DNA of 64,000 nt from Plazaster borealis (Eukaryota; Echinodermata; Asteroidea; Forcipulatida; Labidiasteridae), in NCBI GenBank assembly GCA_021014325.1, contig CM037472.1, forward strand, positions 3,100,001 through 3,164,000, read 5' to 3'. Shown piece after piece: positions 44,020 to 54,900 of the stretch (within the stretch, counting starts at the first letter, position 1; each line of letters opens with the position of its first letter). The notes beneath the pieces are model-generated. The model saw only the letters and a list, made by a program, of their open reading frames with translations, was not told the DNA's origin and did no database searches. The translations under genes were made by a program, and so were the position numbers.

Positions 44020-46130
44020 CCAGCCATCACCCAAAGCCCTCATCCCAACCAGCCCAGCCCATCACTTCACATACTACACCCAAGCCCTAATCCTAACCCC
44101 AAGCCCTCATCCAAACCAGTCCAGCCCATCACCCCAAGCCCTCATCCAGACCAGTCCAACAAACCACTCCTACCATCACTCCTACCCTAACCCCAACCTC
44201 AAGCCCTCATCCCAACTAGTCCAGCCATCTCCCCAAGCCCTCATCCCAACCAGCCCAGCCCATCACTCATACCATCACCCCAAGTCCTCATCTCAACCAG
44301 TCCAGCCCATCACTCCTATCATCACCCCAAGCCCTCATCCCAACAGGCCCAGCCCATCACTCCTACCATCACCCCAAGTCCTCATCTCAACCAGTCCAGC
44401 CCATCACTCCTACCATCACCCCAAGCCCTGATCCCAACCAGTCCAGCCCATCACTCCTACCATCACCCCAAGCCCTAATCCCAACCAGTCCAGCCCATCA
44501 CTCCAACCATCACCCCAAGCCAACATCCCAACCAGTCCAGCCCATCACTCCAACCATCTCCCCAAGCCCTCATCCCAACCAGTCCAGCCCATCACTCCTA
44601 TCATCACCCCAAGCCCTCATCCCAACTAGTCCAGCCCATCACTCCTATCATCACCCCAAGCCCTCATCCCAACAGGCCCAGCCCATCACTCATACCATCA
44701 CCCAAAGCCCTCATCCCAACCAGCCAAGCCCATGACTCATACCATCACCCCAAGCCCTCAACCCAACCAGTCCAGCCCATGACTCATACCATCACCCCAA
44801 GCCCTCATCCCAACCAGCCAAGCCCATCACTCCAACCATCTCCCCAAGCCCTCATCCCAACCAGTCCAGCCCATCACTCCTACTATCACCCCAAGCCCTC
44901 ATCCCAACCAGTCCAGCCCATCACTCCTACCATCACCCCAAGCCCTCATCCCAACCAGCCCAGCCCATCACTCATACCATCACCCCAAGCCCTCATCTCA
45001 ACCAGCCAAGCCCATCACTCATACCATAACCCCAAGCCCTCATCCCAACCAGTCCAGCCCATCACTCCTACAATCACCCCAAGCCCTCATCCCAACCAGT
45101 CCAGCCCATCACTCATACCATCACCCCAAGCCCTAATCCCAACCAGCCAAGCCCATCACTCCAACCATCTCCCCCAGCCCTTGTCCCAACCAGTCCAGCC
45201 CATCACTCATACCATCACTCCAAGCCCTCATCCCAACCAGCCCAGCCCATCACTCCAACCATCACCCCAAGCCATCATCCCAACCAGTCCAGCCCATCAC
45301 TCCAACCATATCCCCAAGCCCTCAACCCAACCAGCCCAGCCCATCACTCCAACCATCATCCCAAGCCCTCATCCCAACCAGCCCAGCCCATCACTCCATC
45401 TCCCAAGCCCTCATCCCTCAACCACCCCAGCCCATGACTCCTACCATCACCCAAGCCCTTTTCCTAACCCTAATTCCAAACCCTCATCCCAAGCAGCCCA
45501 GCCCATCACTCCAACCATCACCCCAAGCCCTCATCCCAACCAGCCCAGCCCATCACTCATACCATCACCCCAAGCCCTCGTCCCAACCAGTCCAGCCCAT
45601 CACTCCAACCATCTCCCCAAGCCCCCATCCCAACCAGCCCAGCCCATCACTCCAACCATCACCCCAACCAGTCCGGCCCATCACTCCAACCATCTCCCCA
45701 AGCCCCCATCCCAACCAGCCCAGCCCATCACTCCAACCATCACCCCAACCAGTCCGGCCCATCACTCCAACCATCTCCCCAAGCCCTCGTCCCAACCAGT
45801 CCAGCCCATCACTCCAACCATCTCCCCAAGCCCCCATCCCAACCAGCCCAGCCCATCACTCCAACCATCACCCCAACCAGTCCGGCCCATCACTCCAACC
45901 ATCTCCCCAAGCCCTCATCCCAACCAGTCCAGCCCATCAGCCCATCAGCATCCTCCCAGCCCATCACCCCAAGCCCCCATCCTAACCAGCCTCGCTGCCC
46001 AGCATCCTTCTAGCCCATCACCCTTCTAGCCCATCACCCAAGCCCTCAAGCCCAGCCCAACTGCCTGGCCGACTGCCCAGCAACCTCCCTGGCCCCTCAG
46101 CACTTAGAAATTTTACTCCCCGAGCCAAGC
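44020..46130 (+). repeat. 47-bp minisatellite (ccccaagccctcatcccaac...)
   Basis: About 45 units of about 47 bp: 'caagccctcatcccaacc', 'agtccagcccatcactcc', 'taccatcac'. Because 47 is not a multiple of three, three units make a 47-residue period, and a 416-codon frame is open only because the repeat lacks stop triplets. A 70-80 bp sub-array near 45600-45910 has local deletions. It ends next to tRNA-like modules. Confidence 0.9.
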
Positions 46131-46262
46131 TCCAAGGCCCTTGGTCAGCCCTCAGATCAGCCAAAAATCCAAGGGTATAGCCAGGGGGGAAAAATATTTC
46201 AATTTTTTTCTAAGTCAGGCCATTCTAATATTCATCAGGTCAAAAACCGTTAAATTTTTAAG

Positions 46263-46340
46263 AAAGCTCAGTAGCAGAGTGGTAAGAGATAGAGGCTACA
46301 GAGCTAAAGGTACCAGGTTCAAGCCCTACCCATTTTTACA
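46263..46340 (+). repeat. tRNA-like module beside the 47-bp minisatellite
   Basis: A box 'tagcagagtggtaagag', B box 'ggttcaagccc'. The inner part 'gaggctacagagctaaaggtaccaggttcaa' matches the modules at 6305 (-) and 18113 (+), here with a complete A box. Confidence 0.6.
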
Positions 46341-46375
46341 AGAATTTAAAAAAAAGTTCTATTTTACTGGTAAAA

Positions 46376-46462
46376 AAGGGACCCGCCAGGATTTGAACCC
46401 CGAGCTCACAGCTCCAGGATTCCGGAAGCTGTGAGCTAGCCCGCTGGGCCACATGGCCGCTT
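46376..46462 (-). repeat. Second tRNA-like module, opposite strand
   Basis: The minus strand reads 'ggcccagcgggctagctcac', a long arm 'gctgtgagctcgg' and B box 'ggttcaaatcc'. It looks leucine-type because of its length, but the acceptor arms do not pair. Probably a SINE head. Confidence 0.55.
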
Positions 46463-46464
46463 AA

Positions 46465-49400
46465 AAAAAATCGCTCGGACGTTATATATAAACCTTAGAA
46501 TGGATTGGTCAAATAAAAAAAAATAATGAGATGCGCCCTATGACCTTTGACCTTAGCATGAGCTAGGAGAGGAAAAAGAAAATTAAGAAATGTCTGTTGG
46601 TGTCTGTTAAATAACAGTTTATTTGTAGTTTGTAAAACAAAAAACCATTCTACATAATACCAAATGTGTTTAACGAGTAAAGGTAAAGACTACAAACCAT
46701 AATAAGTAGTTTAACATAAGAAAGTTACAAAGTAAATAATAACAACTATTTAACAGAGATATAGATCATTTATTTGAAGTATAATTAAATTGACCGTATG
46801 TTTGACCGCATGAGAGCGCTTTCAATAATGAAAATTGTTTCACAATTAAAGTTTTATCTCATTTTGAATATCAGTATGTTGTTTTCTTGTATCAATGGCC
46901 AAAGTAACAAACAACACTAAGAAAAACGGTTTGTTTTACTTGTTTTGCATCACGTAAATTTGGTTTACACACGCCCTTGCGAGGTCAAAAATACTGCGAA
47001 TAGCTCAAACATTAGTTACTTGTTTTTCTTGTCATAGTATCATCTTTTTTAAAGCAAAAATAAGATCCAAGTTGTCTCAAAATAAAAAAACTAAGTACTA
47101 TTTCTTACATCTAATAAAAGTGGTTTTATAATATCAAAGTTAACTTAAATATTAACTTAAATTCACCATTATCACAGTTCAAGTATTAAACAATACGTTT
47201 CTGAAGCGAGGCTGCTTGTCTGCATGGCTTAATAGACGCATCGATCATGTACAAACTGCAAAATAACGTTTAATCTCGGCAGCGCCCGTTTATACCAACC
47301 GAAACACTTTTTTTTTCACCGACGTCACTCGAGATTTTATGAACTTGTGAAAGCCCATTTTATATTTTTCCTTTTCAGTTTTATTATATTTAGTTAGTTT
47401 CCAAGATTTTACTTTTCATAGACAGTTCACGACTAAAAACGTTTATTGTAATAATTGCATTGATGTTAGTGTATATTATTTATTTATTTTTGTAATAAGT
47501 AAAAAACCACTTAAGGTTGTTAGATCCTGAAGTTGCAAGTAATTCGATTAATAGATATAACAATAATAGTAACTTTATTAAATGTCTAATGTATTTAAAT
47601 AACATACATGAATTTTTACTTCGAAACTTAATTTGATTATAAAATGTTAGGAGACACTTTAGAACCTTCGTCACATAAATGGTCAAATTTATGAACTTTA
47701 TAGACAACAAGTTATAGATTGTAATTTTCTCCACTAATTAAAATACCAGTATGCTTCTTTTCAATGTGATCATTTGTTTTAGTAATTTTAATCAAACATA
47801 AGAAGTTATTAGTTTTTAGATGTTAGTGGTGAAATTTAATTAAATTTTTAAAAATAAATAATAACAAGATGTTTTGTTATGCAGACTTTGTTGTCAACAA
47901 AGCCCTAACTACAAATCATGTATAATTTTTATAATGTTAATGGTTTATTCGTGTTTACATTTTTATTAACAAATCTTTATATTGTGATCCCATAACTCTA
48001 TTATTTGTCCGTTACATAAAAATTTATTTTCTCCCCTATGTTCAACATTCTCCATAATCACATTTTTTCTGCAGTCCATTAGACAAAAATGTATACTGAT
48101 ATTATATATATAGATAAACATGTATTGTCATAATTTTGTTAATTGGGAAAACTTGTCGTATATGTTCATTTATCTGTGAATTATGGAGAAATAAAATAAC
48201 ACATTCCAGTGCATTTTCACGGGTCTTGTGGACAGACATTAGCGTCCTTTTTCTAAACACAACAGACACTTTGATATTGGTCGCAATATCTTCAACACGC
48301 AATGACTTTATGTCCGCCCGACTCGCATTTTTACCCCCGTCTTTGTTAACAAAGAAAAAGTTTCAAGTTCTTGTTAGTGATCTACAAAATAACATGTAGG
48401 CCTAGATAATATTGTACATTTAAATTCCAATATTTAACTTATCAAATGATTACAAAATTCATATCATTGATTGTTTTGTTTTTAATGTTAGTAATCGTAA
48501 TTGTTAAGAAAAAGTTAATCTACATGTTGGCCTGACGTATGCTCACTGATTATAAAGTTCATACAATTGATTGTATTTATGTTAGTAATCGTAATTGTTA
48601 GGAAAGAGTTCATCTACAATACATGTAGCCCTGACTTATTTAAGAGAACTATTATTATTTGTATTTTGTTTTACTGGCACTTTATGTAATAAAATTAGGC
48701 AGTCTTTTTAGGCCTTAAAGTGGACCCCAATTCCCAACATAAATTTCTGTCTCACCTGTGATTTTATTGGATGATATTAAGTAAACTTAAATATGTGTAT
48801 ACATAATTATTCTTTTATAAAGGGAAAACGTTAACCACTTGTATCTTACATACAAATTGACAGTTGGGTGTCAGCCTATAATTTATATTGCTATTTTTAA
48901 CATTGTTAAGTATAAGTTAGTTCTCAAACATAAATTTCATTGTAGTTAGTACTGTAAAATGTATAGTCATTCAAATTGAAACATGGACTTGTTAGAGTAA
49001 TAATGTCAATTTAATTTAAATATTATTTAAAGTTTTTGTTAAGTAAATTTTAATCAATGTATTAATATTTAACAATGTCATCATTTGCATTCAACTAAAG
49101 TAACACAAAAACATGATTTGTTAAAGGTTAAAGACTTAATTAAAAAGTTCATGAATTATTACAAACATAACATAGGCCTACATAGAGACTATCTTTAATT
49201 ATTCATTTAATTTTTGTTTTGTTGAAAATGTGACATTTATTTTCAGAAGAACATATTGTAATAGATGAAGGTGTGAATGTATTAATTTTTATAGCAAGTA
49301 ATTTTGTGAAATGGAAATTATTTATCATGTCTCAATATTTGTTATTTTATTATAGTTTTAATTTGTCTTCTGATTAAAACACAAATATTTATGCTACTTA

Positions 49401-50050
49401 TAATCCGGTTATTTGTTTTTAGTAATTTTAGTCAAATCATAGAAGTTATTGTTGTTCATGTTAATGGTGAAATTTAATGGAATTTTAATAAAGAGATCAG
49501 AAAGAGTTCTAAATATGTTTCTTTTTTTTTAACATCAAATAACATATTTTTATCATTAATTCCTTGTTTGATCCCTAACTTTGTAATTACGGGTTACAGG
49601 AAAATTATTTCCCATCTAGCCTTCTCCCAAATTGTTATTTTTTTAATGTGGTTTAGAATTTGTTTCAATCTTATATATTATTATATATATTTTATTTTAA
49701 TACATACATTTGTTAGTAAGTTATGGGTAAAAAATAAGATTAATAATAAAACAATCCACTGCATTTTCTCAGGACAAACGATAATGTCCTCCTAAACGAG
49801 ACGAACAAATTAAAATATTGGCGGCAATATTTTAAACGCGCGATGACTTTATGTCTGTACGACTCACGCTCCAATCCATCAGCAGCAGCCTCGCTTCTGA
49901 ACTTGTGCTTATAACCAAAAATTTTAAACAATGTAAACTTATTTTAAGGCAAAAACTACCACTGATAAAGTTCAACAACGCAAATAGTAAAGTAACAAAT
50001 ATTTTATAAGTACACCATTGCAAGCATTTTATTTCAGTCAGTTTTAAATT
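46465..50050. other. AT-rich DNA with old direct duplication; no gene seen
   Basis: 47745-48420 and 49375-49960 share 'cattttttgttttagtaatttta', 'gttagtggtgaaatttaat', 'cattttc..gg' and 'gcaatat...acgcgatgactttatgtc' blocks, a direct duplication about 1.6 kb apart. A 115-bp local repeat is at 48440-48660 ('gttagtaatcgtaattgtta'). No supported exon. Confidence 0.5.
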
Positions 50051-50074
50051 TTGCCAATATCATCCTGGTAAGGT

Positions 50075-50540
50075 TAGTCGAATAGCAGGGCTACCACGTG
50101 CAGGTCCCAGGATACCAGCCCCACGCGCTTTTCGAGATCGTCAGAGCCATTGCACCTCCCTTTCGGAAGGGTCCGGTCCGCCACCTCAGCGAACCAGTTT
50201 CTGAGGCAGTCCCCTACCGTACTAACGCGGTCCACTAGCCCCCACGGCCAAAGACTAGGGACTACCCCCGCTGGGCCAACCATTTTGCTGATAACACCGG
50301 TACCATCCCCGCCGGTCGAGGAGCCCGATGCACCTTTAAGATCAGCCAACAACGGGGGTAGGACCCCAAATGCCACGTGCAAATGTCCAGGTCCCTTTAA
50401 CTATTCGGAATTTTCCGTGTTGTACCACCATCGATTCCGAATCGAACCGCTCCCCCTCCAATCAAATCTCCGAATCCAGGCCCAACAAATCGTATCTCGG
50501 CCCAACAAATCGTATCTCGGCACTTCAAAGGCTCTAAAAT
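50075..50540 (-). other. GC-rich island open on both strands, unidentified
   Basis: A sharp rise in GC and CpG against AT-rich flanks. The minus strand is open for 102 codons (50382-50074, e.g. GDCLRNWFAEVADRTLPKGR) and the plus strand for 152. A 20-bp block 'cccaacaaatcgtatctcgg' is duplicated at 50481-50520. Could be an exon or a fragment of a mobile element; no family was recognised. Confidence 0.3.
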
Positions 50541-50784
50541 CTCCAATTTCAAAACGCGTATGTGCTTGCTTGCAATGGTGTACTTATTTACATATGTTAA
50601 CTCTATAGTGCGCCACTGTACGATGAAAACAGAACACACCAAAGCAACAAAACTAACACATCTATGTCCCAATGTCTTACAACAAAACTGTTGGTTTGTT
50701 CATCCATGATTGCTAGATGAACAGCTAAGATGTGTTGATGATATTGATGTTTTCATACGCGATGCTCTCCTTTATGCCTTGTAG

Positions 50785-50862
50785 CCTTCAAGGTGTCAGC
50801 ACTGGGGATTCCATCTGCACTTGATTTCAAGGAACTATTAGCTACATCTCTGGCTCTGAAAG
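50785..50862 (+). other. Candidate 78-nt phase-1 exon
   Basis: Acceptor 'tatgccttgtag', donor 'ctgaaag|gttaag'. Open frame FKVSALGIPSALDFKELLAT, then SLALK, phase 1 at both ends like the class A cassettes. Not convincingly alignable to them. Confidence 0.3.
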
Positions 50863-51910
50863 GTTAAGTTCACAGATAAAAAATTGTATGTAAGCAAACA
50901 ATTTTAATGTGCAAAATACATTGCAGGGGTGATTAAAACTGGTGTGATAAGACATCAAAAGAGATAAGACATCATGGGGTTTTTTTACTTGAGTTTTCAA
51001 CCATTTTTATTCCTAATCCTTTGTTTTCGTGAAAAGTAGACTGAAGTAATCTGTGAGAAAGTTTAGCAAGTAGTTTGCTTTTGAAGTTACAAACATTGTT
51101 TTCCTTCTTTTTATTATCTATTTAGGGGAGGTATACAGGTGGAATATTTTGATCTCTCCGTCTCCTGGTCAGGAGGTTACAATAATTACAGCAAGGTTAA
51201 ACCATAGTAAAAATGTTTTTTCCCAAATCAATCATCGCTCTAAAAGTATATAACTAATTGATGCATCTTTTGAAAGCTGAAAAGGGGGAGTGGGCGGCAA
51301 GTTTTGTACAAGAAAAAAAGTGCTTTTATTGCCTTTCCATCTAAGGGTGCTCAAATGTTCAAGTTTTACATTCTCCCAATGTTGTGTTCAAACTGCTTAT
51401 CTCGCTTGTCATGAACCTGGTTTTCTTGAAGAGGACATAACTCCTGTGGTGACAACATTTACACAAGTAACAGTGGAGTACATAATCTTAAAAGGCTTGA
51501 ATGATTTCTCGATAATTATGATTACATAATTTGCATTCTTAAAACAAGATACATACAAAGGTGAGTGCAGCCGACATCCAGTCATTGTGTGGAAGCCAGA
51601 TCGAGAGGTCTAGTTGTTCTAAAAGTGGCAAGGCCAACTCGTCGTTCTGTCTGTAGCTCATCCCGTAGGTAACATGTTGTGAATGATGAGGGTGTCTCAA
51701 AGTGGGACCCCTTTCATGTAAGCCCATGATGGTGACATAGCCTTTGTCTTATGGGCATGGGCAGTTCTGCCAGTGGAGGTGGGCCACTGCGAGTGTGATG
51801 AGTGTATGCCCTTACTCTCCACAGGGAGACAGTATCCAGGAAGGCCGTCCCATGCGGCTTAGTGGATTAGATGAACAGTTGGGAGGCGGAACCCCTGCCA
51901 AAAGGGCCCA
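50863..51910. other. No gene seen
   Basis: Contains a plus-strand donor-like 'acaaag|gtgagtg' at 51560 and a 62-codon minus-strand frame (51727-51539, e.g. NDELALPLLEQLDLSIWLPH) with no recognised family. The edge of the satellite begins near 51820. Confidence 0.35.
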
Positions 51911-54900
51911 GGAAAGCTTTGGTGACCTTGCATGACCTCTTACAAAGGCCAGTACATTTCCTTTCTCCCAAGGAGTCGAAACAGCTGTTATGACTGCCAC
52001 GGAGGCTAGCCAGTTAGGAGTACCGCTGTGGACTCATCCAACAATCGCTAATAGCGATGGCACGAACAAGCGGGCTAGCCAGTTAGGAGTAACACTGTGG
52101 ACTCATCCGACATCCAGCAACCGGCAGCGATGGAACAAATAGACAGAGCAACTGCCCGAAGAGGACACACTGGAGCTATAGCAGTGTGCCTCTTACAAAG
52201 GCCAGTACATTCCCTTTCTTCCCTAGAGTCCAAACAGCTGTTATGACTGCCACGGAGGCTAGCCAGTTAGGAGTACCGCTGTGGACTCATCCGGCAATCG
52301 CTAATAGCGATGGCACGAACAGACAGGGGAACTGCCCGAAGAGGACACACTAGAACCATAGCAGTGTTGCCTCTTACAAAGGCCAGTACATTCCCTTTCT
52401 CTCCCAGAGTCCAAACAGCTGTTATGACTGCCATGGGGGCTAGCCGGTTAGGAGTAACCCTGTGGACTCATCCGGCAACCGGCAGCGATGGAACGAATAG
52501 ACAGGGGAACTGCCCAAAGAGTTTACACCGGAGCTATAGCAGTGTTGCCTCTTACAAAGGCCAGTACATTCCCTATCTCCCCCAGAGTCCAAACAGCGGT
52601 AATGACTGCCATGGGGGCTAGCCAGTTAGGAGTACCGCTGTGGACTCATCCGGCAATCAATAGCGATGGCACGAATAGACAGGGGAACTGCCCGAAGAGT
52701 ACACACTGGAGCTATAGCAGTGTGCCTCTTACAAAGGCCAGTACATTCCCTTTCTCCCCCAGAGTCCAAACAGCGGTAATGACTGCCATGGGGGCTAGCC
52801 AGTTAGGAGTACCGCTGTGGACTCATCCGGCAATCAATAGCGATGGCACGAATAGAGAGGGGAACTGCCCGAAGAGGACACACTAGAACCATAGCAGTGT
52901 TGCCTCTTACAAAGGCCAGTACATTCCCTTTCTCTCCCAGAGTCTGAACAGTTGTACTGACTGCCATGGGGGCTAGCCATTTAGGAGTATCGCTGTGGAC
53001 TCATCTGACAATCGGTAGCGATGGAACGAATAGACAGGGGAACTGCCTGAAGAGGACACACTGGAGCTATAGCAGTGTTCCTCTTACAAAGGCCAGTACA
53101 TTACGCTGTGGACTCATCCGGCAACCGGCAGCGATGGAACGAATAGACAGGGGAACTGCCCGAAGAGTACACACTGGAGCTATAGCAGTGTGCCTCTTAC
53201 AAAGGCCAGTACATTCCCTTTCTCCCCCGAAGTCCAAACAGCTGTAATAACTGCCATGGGGGCCAGCCAGTTAGGAGTACCGCTATGGACTCATCTGGCA
53301 GTCGGCAGTGATGGAACAAATAGAAAGGGGAACTGCCCGAAGAGGACACACTAGAAACATAGCAGTGTTGCCTCTTACAAAGGCCAGTACATTTCCTTTC
53401 TCCCCTAGAGTCGAAACAGCTGTTATGACTGCCAAGCGGGCTAGCCAGTTAGGAGTAACACTGTGGACTCATCCGACATCCAGCAACCAGCAGCGATGGA
53501 ACAAATAGACAGGGGAACTGCCGAAGAGGACACACTGGAGCTATAGCAGTGTGCCTCTTACAAAGGCCAGTACATTCCCTTTCTTCCCTAGAGTCCAAAC
53601 AGCTGTTATGACTGCCACGGAGGCTAGCCAGTTAGGAGTACCGCTGTGGACTCATCCGGCAATCGCTAATAGCGATGGCACGAACAGACAGGGGAACTGC
53701 CCGAAGAGGACACACTAGAACCATAGCAGTGTTGCCTCTTACAAAGGCCAGTACATTCCCTTTCTCCCCCAGAGTCCAAACAGCGGTAATGACTGCCATG
53801 GGGGCTAGCCAGTTAGGAGTAACCCTGTGGACTCATCCGGCAACCGGCAGCGATGGAACGAATAGACAGGGGAACTGCGCAAAGAGTTTACACCGGAGCT
53901 ATAGCAGTGTTGCCTCTTACAAAGGCCAGTACATTCCCTATCTCCCCCAGAGTCCAAACAGCGGTAATGACTGCCATGGGGGCTAGCCAGTTAGGAGTAC
54001 TGCTGTGGACTCATCCGGCAATCAATAGCGATGGCACGAATAGAGAGGGGAACTGCCCGAAGAGGACACACTAGAACCATAGCAGTGTTGCCTCTTACAA
54101 AGGCCAGTACATTCCCTTTCTCTCCCAGAGTCTGAACAGTTGTACTGACTGCCATGGGCGCTAGCCATTTAGGAGTATCGCTGTGGACTCATCCGGCAAT
54201 CAATAGCGATGGCACGAATAGACAGGGGAACTGCCCGATAAGGACACACTGGAGCTATAGCAGTGTTCCTCTTACAAAGGCCAGTACATTCCCCATCTCC
54301 CCCAGAGTCAAGACAGCTGTAATGACTGCCATGGGGGCTAGCCAGTAAGGAGTAACGCTGTGGACTCATCCGGCAACCGGCAGCGATGGAACGAATAGAC
54401 AGGGGAACTGCCCGAAGAGTACACACTGGAGCTATAGCAGTGTGCCTCTTACAAAGGCCAGTACATTCCCTTTCTCCCCCGAAGTCCAAACAGCTGTAAT
54501 AACTGCCATGGGGGCCAGCCAGTTAGGAGTACCGCTATGGACTCATCTGGCAGTCGGCAGTGATGGAACAAATAGAAAGGGGAACTGCCCGAAGAGGACA
54601 CACTAGAAACATAGCAGTGTTGCCTCTTACAAAGGCCAGTACATTTCCTTTCTCCCCTAGAGTCGAAACAGCTGTTATGACTGCCAAGCGGGCTAGCCAG
54701 TTAGGAGTAACACTGTGGACTCATCCGACATCCAGCAACCAGCAGCGATGGAACAAATAGACAGGGGAACTGCCGAAGAGGACACACTGGAGCTATAGCA
54801 GTGTGCCTCTTACAAAGGCCAGTACATTCCCTTTCTTCCCTAGAGTCCAAACAGCTGTTATGACTGCCACGGAGGCTAGCCAGTTAGGAGTACCGCTGTG

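Noticed and set aside
45565..45837. A 90-codon Gly/Trp-rich frame on the minus strand.
   Set aside because: Complement of the same minisatellite.
44779..46029. A 416-codon Pro/Ser-rich open frame.
   Set aside because: It is the 47-bp minisatellite read through. All three frames stay open because the unit has no stop triplet, and the period is not a multiple of three.
51539..51727. A minus-strand frame with a natural-looking peptide (LALPLLEQLDLSIWLP).
   Set aside because: No recognised family and no convincing minus-strand splice sites; kept only as a note in the region entry.
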